This document shows, in pieces, positions 1 to 9,865 of a DNA stretch of 64,000 bases (within the stretch, counting starts at the first letter, position 1; each line of letters starts with the position of its first letter). The notes under the pieces were generated by a model that saw only the letters and a list, made by a program, of their open reading frames with translations, was not told where the DNA came from and made no database searches. The position numbers were made by a program, and so were the translations under genes. This stretch comes from Impatiens glandulifera (lineage: Eukaryota > Streptophyta > Magnoliopsida > Ericales > Balsaminaceae), in NCBI RefSeq assembly GCF_907164915.1, contig NC_061869.1, positions 24,350,676 through 24,414,675 of the forward strand. Direction: 5' to 3'.

Positions 1-405
1 CAGATGCCCTCGTCAATGCTAGATGGCTCAAATGCACTCTACTAGATGATCCAAATGCATTCGTCAATATAGGATGACCCATATATATTTGTCAATGTAG
101 AATGGCTTAAATGCATTCGTCAATGTTGGATGACCCTGATACATACATCTATGTCGGATGGTTAGATGCATTAGTTAGTGTTGAAGGTGACCCAGATGAA
201 TTAGTGAATGTTAGAGGTGTCTTAGATACATTATTTAATGCTAGAGGTAGCCTAGATGCATTACTCAATGTCAGAGGTGGCCTAGATGCATTAATCAATG
301 CTAAATGTGACCTATATGAATTAGTCAATGCTAGAAGTGACTCAAATGCATTAGTAAATGCCGGAGGCGGCCTAGATGCATTAGTAAATGCTAGATGGAC
401 TAGAT
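1..405 (+). repeat. 30-bp minisatellite (about 13 diverged units)
   Basis: Diverged tandem copies of a 30-bp unit, best seen at 170-395, built round GATGCATTAGTCAATGCTAG. The unit length is a multiple of three, so one frame stays open (111-407) and reads as a repeated decapeptide like DALVNARGGL. I see no other sign of a gene: no recognisable domain and no promoter. A decaying minisatellite is the simplest reading. The array runs off the left edge of the window. Confidence 0.75.
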
Positions 406-810
406 GATCTATCGTTTCTCTCTTCTAGATCCAAAGTTGTTTATAAGAAAACTTAACAACTTCTTTGTTAACTCAAATATTCAAGTTTACTCAGCAAATC
501 TCCACATTGACTTGAATATTCTTAGATGTCCCAAATGTATTACTCTCATTTTCTAAGACCTCAATGATGACATTATCTACAAAACACAACATGACATTTG
601 AATGTGTCTTCTCCTACATAATGACCATCTCAGTCGTTGTTCCTACTCATACCGACAACTTCAACGAACCCCATAAACCATGTTGTTTCAGTGAAATCTA
701 CATCTTGATTTGTTATAAATTGAAATTGTTTATCCCCGTGAATTTATCTATCTTAATGCTTATTGTTGTCATCTCAATTTGAAAAACAAACAATTGAATA
801 ACTTGAAGCT
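406..810. other. Unassigned AT-rich sequence
   Basis: No convincing gene. The short open frame at 564-782 has no recognisable domain. The stretch lies on the internal side of the LTR-like remnant that follows, so it may be decayed interior of the same minus-strand element, but no gag or pol motif can be read in it. Confidence 0.4.
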
Positions 811-1140
811 CCAATACCATTTGTTGAGAAAATGTATAATCTAAACACACGCTAAAAGAAGATATAGAGATAGATGGGTAAGAATAATGAACACAATATA
901 TAACGAGGTTCTGTCAACAAATGTCTATATCCTCTTGGAGTCGTCAATTCTATTGATTTTCATGGAATAATGGTTCAAGTAATCATATGTTACTATGTCT
1001 CTAATTTATAAGAGTACATCAAAAAAATATAAAAACTAAACTACTACTCATAAACTCATTAAAGATTTAAAACTCATTACAATATATAAACTCTAATAAA
1101 ATATTACTCAAAACCCAACTAGAACCCTTTTATTTGACTA
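811..1140 (-). mobile_element. Remnant of a Copia-like LTR with primer-binding site
   Basis: On the minus strand 811-822 reads TGGTATTGGAGC, a degraded match to the initiator-tRNA-Met primer site TGGTATCAGAGC. It is preceded by TCTCAACA, a typical LTR end. The adjoining AT-rich sequence with ACGAGGTTCTGTCAAC resembles plant Copia LTRs. No second LTR or TSD was found, so the far boundary is a guess. Confidence 0.35.
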
Positions 1141-1385
1141 GTTTTTTTTTTTTATCATTTTAAGAATTAAAAATATTTTTTCATCAAATCTTAATGGTTT
1201 CAAATTATTCTATTACATTATACAACTGCTTTCTTTTTTTACCTGGATCAAATAAGGATGTCATACTCAATGTCTTCTCCCTTTTCCTTTCTTTATTATC
1301 AAATTTAAAATTAAAGATTTTTTTCCGTAAAAATATTTCAAATATGAATATATATATAAAATATATATTATTTATTTAATATGTT

Positions 1386-2480
1386 TTGCCAAGTGATCAA
1401 CACACCTTACTAATCATGAATCTAATGAACATGGTCTCAAGAAATAAAAACATTAAGAATATTAAGAAAGAGGAATATGATATTCCAAAAGATCTAGACC
1501 TCCTAAATAAGTGGACAATTCCAAAAGTTGAACCTAGATTAATATATCAACTAGGAACATTTGAAAATATGGGTTTAAAACAAGTAGTAAAGACTACTGA
1601 AGAGTCAGTTTCACTAGATAATAGTGATATGATAATAAAATTACTATCGAATATGGATATAGCATATTATAAACGAACCTATAAATTTCTAAATATAGGA
1701 CTAGTGCAGGTTGCATTTAAATATTTAACCTCAGAGGGTTTACTAGAGAGCTTTATGGCAGCCCTAAGAGATGGAAGAAACCTAAATTGGAAACAATCCC
1801 TAATGGGAATAATACAATCCAGTTTAGCTCAGGGACCAGTTTATTTTAAAGTTTTCCCAAACTTACAATTATCCTTATCTGATGCAAATATAACCGACTC
1901 CCTAACATTAAATGTTAAAACACATGGATATAATTATGCTCCCGGATCGGAAGTAATGTGTGTTTGTTATAGAATATACTATAAACCCTTATTCCCTTTA
2001 AATCCACTATGTAGAAGGATGGACAAACCCAATAATGAAACAATTTTAATACAAACAAATTGTGATAAATCAAACATAACTAGTAGAAGACCAATTAAAT
2101 GGGAAGAAATATCGTTCCCAGATAACTGGAAAATAGAAAAAGATGTACCTGTAAAACCACAAGTCCAGAATCATAATAATATATTAGATATTTGTCAAAG
2201 TGAGGAAGGAAGTGTCGAAGTAAGATTTGACACAAACCTAAAGTTATGTCCAATACAAAGACATGAATCTATCAAATCATATATCTCACCATTAGATTAC
2301 AAGGTCGAATACCCTCCTAGGGCATCCACCTCTCAAATAAGGGAAACAGAGTTTTCAGAAGATTCAACTCCAATTACAGAAAAATTATATATCAACAGAC
2401 AAAATATTATTAGGGAAAATATTACAAAAACCCTAAACGGACCAGAACCGACAATGTCGGAAATGAACTTTTCTAATTAG
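1386..2480 (+). CDS. Caulimovirid movement protein (30K superfamily), open frame
   Basis: A 364-residue open frame. Residues around 100-215 match the core of pararetroviral cell-to-cell movement proteins: a GLVQVAFKYL stretch, the SLMGIIQSSLAQGPVYF segment, and a downstream NVKTHGYNYAPGSEV block. Proteins of this family open plasmodesmata for virus spread. This is the only long viral domain without an internal stop or frameshift. It ends in TAG, followed directly by ATG in the same frame (2481), so it may once have been the N-terminal part of a longer polyprotein, as in florendoviruses, with the TAG as a lesion. The start is the first ATG-like codon of the frame; a conserved N-terminus cannot be confirmed. 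No evidence of expression is visible. Confidence 0.75.
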   Translation: MPSDQHTLLIMNLMNMVSRNKNIKNIKKEEYDIPKDLDLLNKWTIPKVEPRLIYQLGTFENMGLKQVVKTTEESVSLDNSDMIIKLLSNMDIAYYKRTYKFLNIGLVQVAFKYLTSEGLLESFMAALRDGRNLNWKQSLMGIIQSSLAQGPVYFKVFPNLQLSLSDANITDSLTLNVKTHGYNYAPGSEVMCVCYRIYYKPLFPLNPLCRRMDKPNNETILIQTNCDKSNITSRRPIKWEEISFPDNWKIEKDVPVKPQVQNHNNILDICQSEEGSVEVRFDTNLKLCPIQRHESIKSYISPLDYKVEYPPRASTSQIRETEFSEDSTPITEKLYINRQNIIRENITKTLNGPEPTMSEMNFSN

Positions 2481-4578
2481 ATGATTAGTACACCCAAAAT
2501 AGATTTCAATACTGGTTCTCCAGCCAGAAAAATAATCTCTAATGAATTCAAAAATCCAGGTTATACCCAATTCAGAAAATGGTTTTTTGAAAGTTTTCAC
2601 ATTTTAAAAATAAAACAATTCGAAAAAGAATTTTATGAATTTTGTACTGCTAAAAATGCTTTAATCCCTTTTACCTCTTGGTTCATAAGCACCTATGTAA
2701 AAAATTATATTTCGATAATTGAAAGAACTTTTAAATTAGAATCAGGGAAAACCTATTTAGGGACATATCCACCTCAACAACCTTTCCATATTGAAAAGGG
2801 AGAGAAAATAATAAATTTCGTGCCATATAAAAATTTAATGGAAAATGATACACTCCCAATAACATGCAAGCATATCAATAATATGTTTGAACAACAAAAT
2901 TACACAAGTCTGTTCCTAAATATTCTAGGAGAACAATTACAATCCATAGAAAATAAAATTGAAAAATTAATAAAATTAATAAATAAAATCAAACTAGGTG
3001 CGTTAAAAATAACCCCAAAAGAAAAAGACGCTTTACTAACCTTCCAACCACCTCCAATCATATCTGATTTCAAACTAAGTCCAATGCAAGAATTTGAAAA
3101 AATTCTTGAAGAAAAAATTTATCAAGTTAAGTATTAAGACCTTAGACAAGGAAAATAGAGATCAGATTAATAAAATAGATAAATGGGCTGATAAGCCTAT
3201 ACAAAGTAAATTTTACTATAATAGACCAACACCAATGGATGTTTTACATGAAGAATACATAGATACAATTGATATTAGTTATTCAGGAAACAAAATTTAT
3301 GAATGGAATATTGACGGATATTCAAACAAACAAATTTATAATACAGTACATAGGATGTTAATGTACTCAACAGTTTGTAAAAATAGTAAAAATAGTGATA
3401 AAACAATAGCAACAATGATTGTTGCTGGATTTACTGGACAATTAAAAGGCTGGTGGGATAATTATTTTTCCCAAGAAAATAGAGATTATATTTTTAACAC
3501 TGTAAAACAAGAAAACAATAGCCTAACTGAACATGTGGGTTATACACTAGCAATTAACATCATTGAGCACTTCACGGGAAGGTTCAGTGATAATAGTGAA
3601 ACAATTAGAACATTATTACAAAATATAAGGTGTAAGACACTTTCAGATTTTAGATGGTATAAAGATACCTTTTTAAGTAGAGTAATGGAACTACCAGAAT
3701 GCAATAATGTACATTGGAAATCCAAATTTATTGACGGCCTCCCTAGCCTATTTGCTGAAAGAGTTAGAAGGAACCTCAAAAAGAGTCATTCAATGATACC
3801 ATATAAAACCTATACATATGGTGTATTAATAGATACTTGTATACAAGAAGGGTTAGCCTTATGTAATGAAATAAGGTTAAACCAACAAATTAAAAGACAG
3901 AGTCAAAGTGAAAGACAACAATTAGGTCAATTCTTCCAACAATTTGGTATAGATAGTCCTACATCTAGAAAAGAGAAAAGGGTGAAATATAATAAGTTTT
4001 ACAAATATAGAAAACCGCCCCGAAAATACTCAGACATAAAATATGAGAAGAGGGAAGAAAAGGTTAAAAACAAGCCAAAAAATTTCAAAAATAGTAAGAA
4101 ATGCCACAACTGTGGAAAATTTGGACACACATCAAAATACTGCTGGGCAAAGAAGAAAATTAATAATCTTGAAATCCCAGAAGACACAAAAAGATTAATA
4201 ATCCAAACTTTACAAAACTTAGAATCTGAAGAATCTGATTCAGATTCAATAATTAGTGATTCTGAAATAGATGATCTAGATAATGAAAACATTTCTGAAT
4301 TAAGCTCAGAAGACTCCGAATGTGAGCCTTGCCGATCAGGATTGAGTTGTCCTATAAAAGAAACAAATAACCTAGACCAAAATATTGACAAATCAGAATT
4401 ATATAGAATCATATCTTAATTTTCAGATATGGAAGTTAATGATTTAACATCAAATCATGCTTTTGAATTATTAAAAGCCATCAAAGACCCAGAATTAAGA
4501 ATGCAGATCATAGATCAGTTTAATTCTGAAGGAGGAACTTCATCCTCTAAAGAAGAAGAGCCAGAAGAAAAAGGTTAA
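2481..4578 (+). pseudogene. Broken capsid (coat) protein region of the pararetrovirus
   Basis: Two overlapping frames (2481-3137 and 3094-4419) together make a capsid-type region. A frameshift lies near 3100-3135. The second piece has the capsid/Gag-like helical core (TIATMIVAGFTGQLKGWWDNY at about its residues 105-125), a basic stretch, one CCHC zinc knuckle (CHNCGKFGHTSKYC, about 4099-4140), and an acidic Ser/Asp/Glu tail, the usual order for caulimovirid coat proteins. A TAA at 4417-4419 is followed in the same frame by about 50 more acidic codons from an ATG at 4429 to TAA 4576-4578, probably the true C-terminus cut off by a stop. The segment 2481-3137 has no firm domain assignment; it sits where some relatives have a linker. 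Confidence 0.75.
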
Positions 4579-4607
4579 ATTATAATAATCATAATAAATC
4601 TTACACT

Positions 4608-6807
4608 ATGAGTGAAGTAATGAATCAACTTAGACACAAGATTCAAAACAAAGAAGAGAATACAACCCTCACAAATCTTTACAAAGAAATTAATAATTTA
4701 AAGGAAGAAATTAAGATATTAAAAAAGAAGAATATTATATAAGAGTCTAGAATAACTAAGCTTGAGGATAAACCTCACGAAAATAATCAATATAATGACA
4801 ACAAAACAGAAATTGAAAAAAATATTTTCTCAGAAAACTTTTTATCCACAATAGAGATGGTTAAATCCCAAAAATGGCACATAAAAATATCTCTCCTAAT
4901 AGATAATCATTATACAAGGTCATTTACTACCCTTGTTGATAACGGAGAAGATTTAAATGTTATTCAAGAAGTACTAATCCCTACTAGGTATTTTTATAAA
5001 ACAATCCATACCCTGTGGCATGCAGGTTGGGATAAACTCCAAATCCAATATAAGCTTCCAAAAGCCTATATATGTACTGATAATAAATGCATTCCTCAAA
5101 GTTTTATACTTGCTAAAGATATATCAAATCAGGTCATACTTGGAACCCCATTTTTAAACACAATCTACCCTATTAAGATCTATTAAGATGATTAATAATA
5201 AAGGTATTACAGGAACTTTCCAGAAACATGATATTTTTCTAGAATTTATTGTGGAACCATTTACTAAAATGCTACATAGTATATATGATAATATCAAAGC
5301 AAAACAAGATCAAATATATTTTCTAAAACAAGAAATAAGTCTTATAACAATAGATGAACAACTAGAAAATCCTAAATTACAAGAAAAAATAGCTCTGCTA
5401 AAAGACCAACTTTCAATAGATATTTGTAATGAACATCCTAATGCATTCTGGGATAGAAAGAAACATATAGTTTCACTACCATATGAGGAATCTTTTAATG
5501 AAAAGAATATTCCTACAAAGGCAAGACCTTGCCAAATGAATTCAGAATATCTGGAATTATGCAAAAAGGAAATAGATGCGCTATTACAGAAGGGGTTAAT
5601 AAGTCCATCACAATCACCCTGGTCATGTACGACTTTCTATGTAAATAAACAATCAGAAATCGAAAGAGGCGTGCCAAGGTTAGTAATAAACTATAAACCC
5701 CTCAACAAAGTTTTAAAATGGATTAGGCATCCAATTCCTAATAAAAAGGATCTATTAGATAGGTTATATGATAGTCTAATATTCTCAAAGTTTGACTTAA
5801 AATAAAGATATTGGCAAATTCAGATTGAAAAATCTGATAGGTATAAAACATCATTCAATGTCCCTATAGGACATTATGAATGGAATGTGATGCCGTTTGG
5901 ATTAAAAAATGCTCCATCCGAATTTCAATAAATTATGAATAATATCTTCAATCCTTATAGCACATTTATAATTGTTTACATTGATGACATATTAGTCTAT
6001 TCAAAAATAATTGAAACCCATTTTAAACATTTAAATATGTTCAAAACAATAATAACTCAAAATGGATTAGTAATTTCTAAACCAAAAATGGATCTTTTCA
6101 AAACAAGAATAAGGTTTTTAGGTCATATCGTCGAAAAGGGAAATATTACTCCTATTAATAGGAACTTAGAATTTGCAGAAAAATTCCCTAATATGATCAC
6201 TGATAAAACACAGTTACAAAGATTTTAAGGCAACCTAAATTATGTGGCTCCATACTATAAAAATCTAACAGAAGATACATCAATCTTATATGAAAGGCTG
6301 AAGAAAAATCCAAAACCATGGTCAAACCATCATACAGATGCTATTAAAAGAATTTAAAATAAAGTAAAGGTATTTCCTTGTTTAATGATAAGTAGCCCAA
6401 ATTGGGAAAAGGTAATTGAGACTGATGCTTCTGACATAGGATTTGGAGGAATATTAACTCAATTAGATCTAGAAACAAAACAAGTCTATCTTGTCAGATT
6501 CCATTCAGTAAAATGGAACAATTCTCAAAAGAATTATGCGACAGTCTCCAAAAAAATTCTTGCGATAGTCAAATGTGTTTTAAAATTCCAAGATGATTTA
6601 TATAATCAAAAATTTATTATATGAACAGATTGCAATGCAGCTAAATTCATGTTCCAAAAAGATTTTAAACATGATGTATCAAAACAAATGTTCGCCAGAT
6701 GGCAAGCTCATTAAGCCCCATTTGATTTTGAAATAACATACAAAAAAGGGATAGATAATAATCTTCCTGATTTCTTGACCCGTGAATTTTTAAATTTACA
6801 GGAATGA
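4608..6807 (+). pseudogene. Broken aspartic protease - reverse transcriptase - RNase H region
   Basis: Starts with a short coiled-coil-like Lys/Glu/Leu segment (4608-4739), then a TAA. The protease frame at 4857-5186 has a LVDNG motif in place of the usual D-T/S-G and ends with a LGTPFLNTIYP block. The frame shifts by one at about 5186. RT runs 5188-6228: the first half has the conserved upstream blocks and ends at a stop after FDLK (5803-5805). VYIDDILVYSK is the catalytic YIDD box. More stops are at 5929-5931, 6226-6228, 6355-6357, 6622-6624 and 6712-6714. RNase H begins at TDASDIGFGGIL. The frame ends with TGA at 6805-6807. The protease Thr/Ser change and the many stops mean it is not functional as it stands. 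Confidence 0.85.
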
Positions 6808-7944
6808 GCGGAAGGGGTTATGAATCTTTCTCTAATAGAGGAAGAGGATCCTCCTCTATCAGAGAAAGAGGTCGGGGCAGAACACCAGTGATCATATCTT
6901 AGTATGGTAAACAAAAGCTGATAGCAATGGATCTCTCCCAAAGTACGGACAGTCAAAAAGACCATCCAACGTACGCCAGAATACTGGGAGATGAAGAATC
7001 AGAATCTAATAATATTGGATTTATGAGAAATGAATATAAAGAAATTATATTTCTCCTAGAAGAAAAAGACCTCAAATGGAAGAGTGAGCCATGGACAATA
7101 ATGCAAAGGTATTTGGATAATACATCCACACCATCAAGGACTTATAAGACCCGAATATTTTACGAACAAAATACTTATTCAAAGTGGGTCATGTGAAATA
7201 TCACATTTCTCTAGCGCAAACAAAGAAATTTATAATTTCAGCAAAATAATAATAAAAAACACAATTTCCTTGGAAGATTGGGGAATATCCCCAATGAAAG
7301 AAAGAGAATTGTCGTTTAATAAGACGACGACAATCAAATTTAATTATTGGGATTATTGTGATGCCTTCACCAAGGCACTAAATTATGAGAATAATAAATA
7401 TAAACATACCTGGTTCATCAAGGTATGTGCAAATGTCTATAGAGGAGACATTCCCCACTGGTTTATAGACTGGTTTTACTGTTTTGATCCTAGCCCAAAG
7501 GTTTTACCAGAAGAGATCAAGGTCCTATTTGATAAATGGAACGAGGTATCTCCCCAGCTTCTGAAAAAACAAGAAGCTAATTTATATATTGAAGGAATAG
7601 CTTCATGTTTCTTTTTTACTGAATTTTCCATTCCATGGATTTAGAAATGGATTCCTGAATTTGGTTATACCAAAACAGACATTCCCTGTCTGTTTAGATC
7701 ATCTCATTATAAATTTTGGGATAAAATGATGAGAATAGATCAGGAAACAAATGAGCGATTCGGGAAGGAGACAATGGACCTCCTACACCAACAAATAAGT
7801 ATGTATGAAGAAAAACGACAAGTGGTTGAAGCACCGTCCCCGTTTGATTATATCTCCAAAAAAATTCGAATGAGGTCAGAGAACATATCAAAAAGCCAGA
7901 TGATATATGCATATATTGAAGAAATGAAAAGACTTTATGTCTAA
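6804..7944 (+). pseudogene. Second ORF of the pararetrovirus, broken
   Basis: Its ATG (6804) overlaps the polymerase stop as ATGA. The first 30 residues are rich in Arg-Gly (SGRGYE, RGRGSS, RGRGR). Lesions are an in-frame TAG at 6900-6902, a one-base shift near 7180-7195, and a TAG at 7642-7644 inside an otherwise conserved-looking IPW-KW segment. The rest reads as an aromatic-rich globular protein (DWGISPMKERE, NKYKHTWFIKVCANVYRG, FWDKM). This matches, from memory, the uncharacterised ORF2-type proteins that accompany florendovirus-like elements in plant genomes. Its function is unknown to me. Confidence 0.55.
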
Positions 7945-8122
7945 ATTTGAAGATGATAATAAATCAAACAAATCAGATTCAACGATGGCATCTGATTATC
8001 TCCAAGACGCTCAAAGTGATGTCGGAATTGAAGACATTTTCGAAGCAATCATAGACACCTTGGTTGAAAAAATTTCAAGAAAAGACGTTGGATCATCATC
8101 AACCAGCCAGTTCAAGATTTAA
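7937..8122 (+). CDS. Small acidic ORF at the end of the pararetrovirus
   Basis: 61 codons, starting at an ATG that overlaps the stop of the preceding frame by a few bases and lies in another frame. The protein is acidic and Ser/Asp-rich with no recognised domain. It is either a separate small ORF or the C-terminal tail of the second ORF moved out of frame by an indel. The latter is as likely. Confidence 0.35.
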   Translation: MSKFEDDNKSNKSDSTMASDYLQDAQSDVGIEDIFEAIIDTLVEKISRKDVGSSSTSQFKI

Positions 8123-8498
8123 AGAGGAAACAAGATTCGTAAGGTGCGGGAAAAACTTCTCCCGGGAATCCCGGGAGGTACTGTTTGACGAAGAAGAAGA
8201 CAAGATCCGTAATTTGCGGAAAAAACTTATTCCGGGAGTCACTGTTCATGTTTTTAACTTTTGTAAAATATTTTCCTATAAATAGTTGTTCATATTTTCT
8301 TGAAGTCTGTATTGTACTCTCTCTCTATTGTACTCTCTATCTATCACCATCACCCTATTGTAATATATTTGAAGTTGGAATCAATATAAGTTTGAAGGAT
8401 AGTGTGTTTAGCTTTCAATTACGGGTACGTTTCAATTCTCTCTACGTATTTAATTATATGCTTTAAATGTCAAGCCTAATAGGCTAATCTAATTAAGT
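8121..8498 (+). promoter_or_regulatory. Pararetroviral intergenic promoter and leader remnant
   Basis: A TATA box TATAAATAG lies at 8277-8285, followed by a CT-rich stretch (CTCTCTCTATTGTACTCTC) like caulimovirid transcription-start leaders. Upstream, 8128-8190 and 8199-8250 form an imperfect direct repeat (CAAGATTCGTAAGGTGCGG against CAAGATCCGTAATTTGCGG, then AAAACTT and CCGGGA), which has the look of a duplicated enhancer. A TGACG motif lies between them near 8186. Position after the last viral ORF is where the family keeps its promoter. Confidence 0.5.
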
Positions 8499-8503
8499 GT
8501 TGA
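8499..8503. repeat. Target-site duplication, left (GTTGA)
   Basis: GTTGA directly before the first base of the 5' LTR. The same five bases follow the 3' LTR at 27350-27354. Confidence 0.85.
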
Positions 8504-8995
8504 TTTTAGATAAAATTACACCGGTTCAAATAAACCTAACTTAAATAAACCTTCCATGCAGGAACAAAAAGAACTGGACCGGACAAACAAAAGAACCGGC
8601 TAAAGAACACTAACCGGTCAAGCTAGTAAACCGACCAAGAATACTTGGAACGTGACCGCACAAAGAAAGGATCGGCCAAAGCTTAAAACCGGAATCATCA
8701 AACAGCCGATCAGTCACAAGGCAGAGGAATAACCGGAAGAAGTCCGGTTATATCATCCATACCGAAAGCCATCCGGTTAAGTCAAATGACCGACCTGTAC
8801 AAGAAGACAATTCGGGTATCTGTTGAGAATGATACCAAAGGAACAGACTGAACACTTCCATATCCATACAAGTCTGAGGAAAGTCTGCAGGCTGCAGAAG
8901 ACAGTACTACCGGATCTTTCCACTTCGGGATAAGTCAGAAAGAAGATCTTCCAAGTACAGACAACTGTCCAACAGACAGTGCCTACATTGAGTAA

Positions 8996-9020
8996 AAGAC
9001 AAACCTAGCAGGTTTGTCTT
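8996..9020. promoter_or_regulatory. Perfect 10-bp hairpin in the LTR
   Basis: AAGACAAACC and GGTTTGTCTT face each other across the loop TAGCA. The same hairpin is in the 3' LTR at 26521-26545. Palindromes upstream of TATA are known in Sirevirus LTRs; the role here is not known. Confidence 0.6.
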
Positions 9021-9042
9021 ACATACCGGAAGAACAGACCGC

Positions 9043-9109
9043 CAGGTCTGAGACAGAATGCCAGGTCTGAGGTTGACCATCAGGTCTGAGGAAACGACCG
9101 CAGGTCTGA
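9043..9109 (+). repeat. Four spaced copies of CAGGTCTGA in the LTR
   Basis: Exact 9-mers begin at 9043, 9062, 9081 and 9101, 19-20 bp apart, about 90-150 bp before the TATA box. They are also in the 3' LTR. The regular spacing suggests a protein-binding array or a short minisatellite. Confidence 0.6.
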
Positions 9110-9172
9110 ATCTCTGAAACACTGAATCACTGCACCTCTGCTCAGCCAATCAGATTAAAGGCAATGAAATAT

Positions 9173-9200
9173 GACTGTTGGCATATTTCACCTATAAAAG
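9173..9200 (+). promoter_or_regulatory. LTR core promoter: MSA-like motif plus TATA box
   Basis: TATAAAAG at 9193-9200. Just upstream, GACTGTTGG (9173-9181) corresponds to GACCGTTGG in the 3' LTR (26698-26706), whose complement CCAACGGTC fits the plant mitosis-specific activator (MSA) core AACGG. An 8-bp inverted repeat (GAAATATG at 9166, CATATTTC at 9182) flanks it. In this 5' LTR the core has a C-to-T change. Confidence 0.6.
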
Positions 9201-9826
9201 GGGCAGTTGAAGAAGAGTAAATGCGGGACAAGCAAGATACAGTGAAGCAAGTGAGAAATTCTAAGAGCATTTACTCCACAAGTGATAAGATTGTGCTATT
9301 CTAGAAAGCCTAAGTGCTAAAGTTAAAGTGTGTGTTTTACAATTTCGTTGTAAATTGTAAGAGTGTTATCGAGCAGGAAATAAGTCTCAATCGGATTGTA
9401 CTTGTATTCCTTAGTGAATATCCTTCTCGAAGTTTCGAGAGGAAGGGGTGACGTAGGAGATTTATCTTCGAACATCCATAAAATCTGTCTTGTTATTTAC
9501 TGTCTGCAGGTTTCATTATCTAACCGATTCATACCGCTATAACCGACTTAACTTTATCCAAGCCGAATCTCCAGATTACCGAAGCCGATCCATCAAATCT
9601 CAAACCTCCATCATATAATACCGATTCTGCCTATCATACAAGTGTGCCGCTTCAACCTGAAAGCAAATCTCTTCCGCGCTTGAACCTAGTTCAAGTGTTT
9701 GTGACAGGTTGTGTAGTATTGAAACCCCGGTGTTAATCTCTAACCGGATTAACCACCACCTCACGAGTAAGAACCGCTAACCGGTCCAACCCCCGGTCCT
9801 CCAGCGGCTACCTAGATCCTAACAAT

Positions 9827-9839
9827 TGGTATCAGAGCC
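9827..9839 (+). other. Primer-binding site (initiator tRNA-Met)
   Basis: TGGTATCAGAGCC, two bases after the 5' LTR end: the standard plant Copia minus-strand primer site. Confidence 0.95.
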
Positions 9840-9865
9840 AGGTGGTATTCAATACTCAAGCAAGC

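Larger units (their letters stand above)
1386..8498 (+). mobile_element. Degenerate endogenous pararetrovirus (Caulimoviridae, florendovirus/petuvirus-like)
   Basis: Gene order is movement protein, zinc-knuckle capsid, aspartic protease, reverse transcriptase, RNase H, then a second downstream ORF and a TATA-containing intergenic region. No integrase and no LTRs are present, which separates it from LTR retrotransposons. The reading frame is broken by about a dozen stops and several frameshifts, so it is a fossil. A primer-binding site is not visible upstream of 1386, so the 5' intergenic part is probably missing. The right end was cut by the Copia insertion at 8499, and more viral sequence could follow after 27354. 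The genus is inferred from the layout and capsid style, not from a search. Confidence 0.8.
8504..9824 (+). repeat. 5' LTR of Copia element 1
   Basis: Collinear with 26029-27349 and of exactly equal length. Ends in CCTAACA just before the primer site. The first bases are TTTTAG where the 3' LTR has TGTTAG, so the terminal TG is mutated here; the TSD fixes the boundary. Confidence 0.93.

Noticed and set aside
8907..9149. 80-codon minus-strand ORF in LTR 1, repeated at 26432-26674
   Set aside because: Antisense to the LTR, its presence in both copies only reflects LTR identity; no domain and no promoter.
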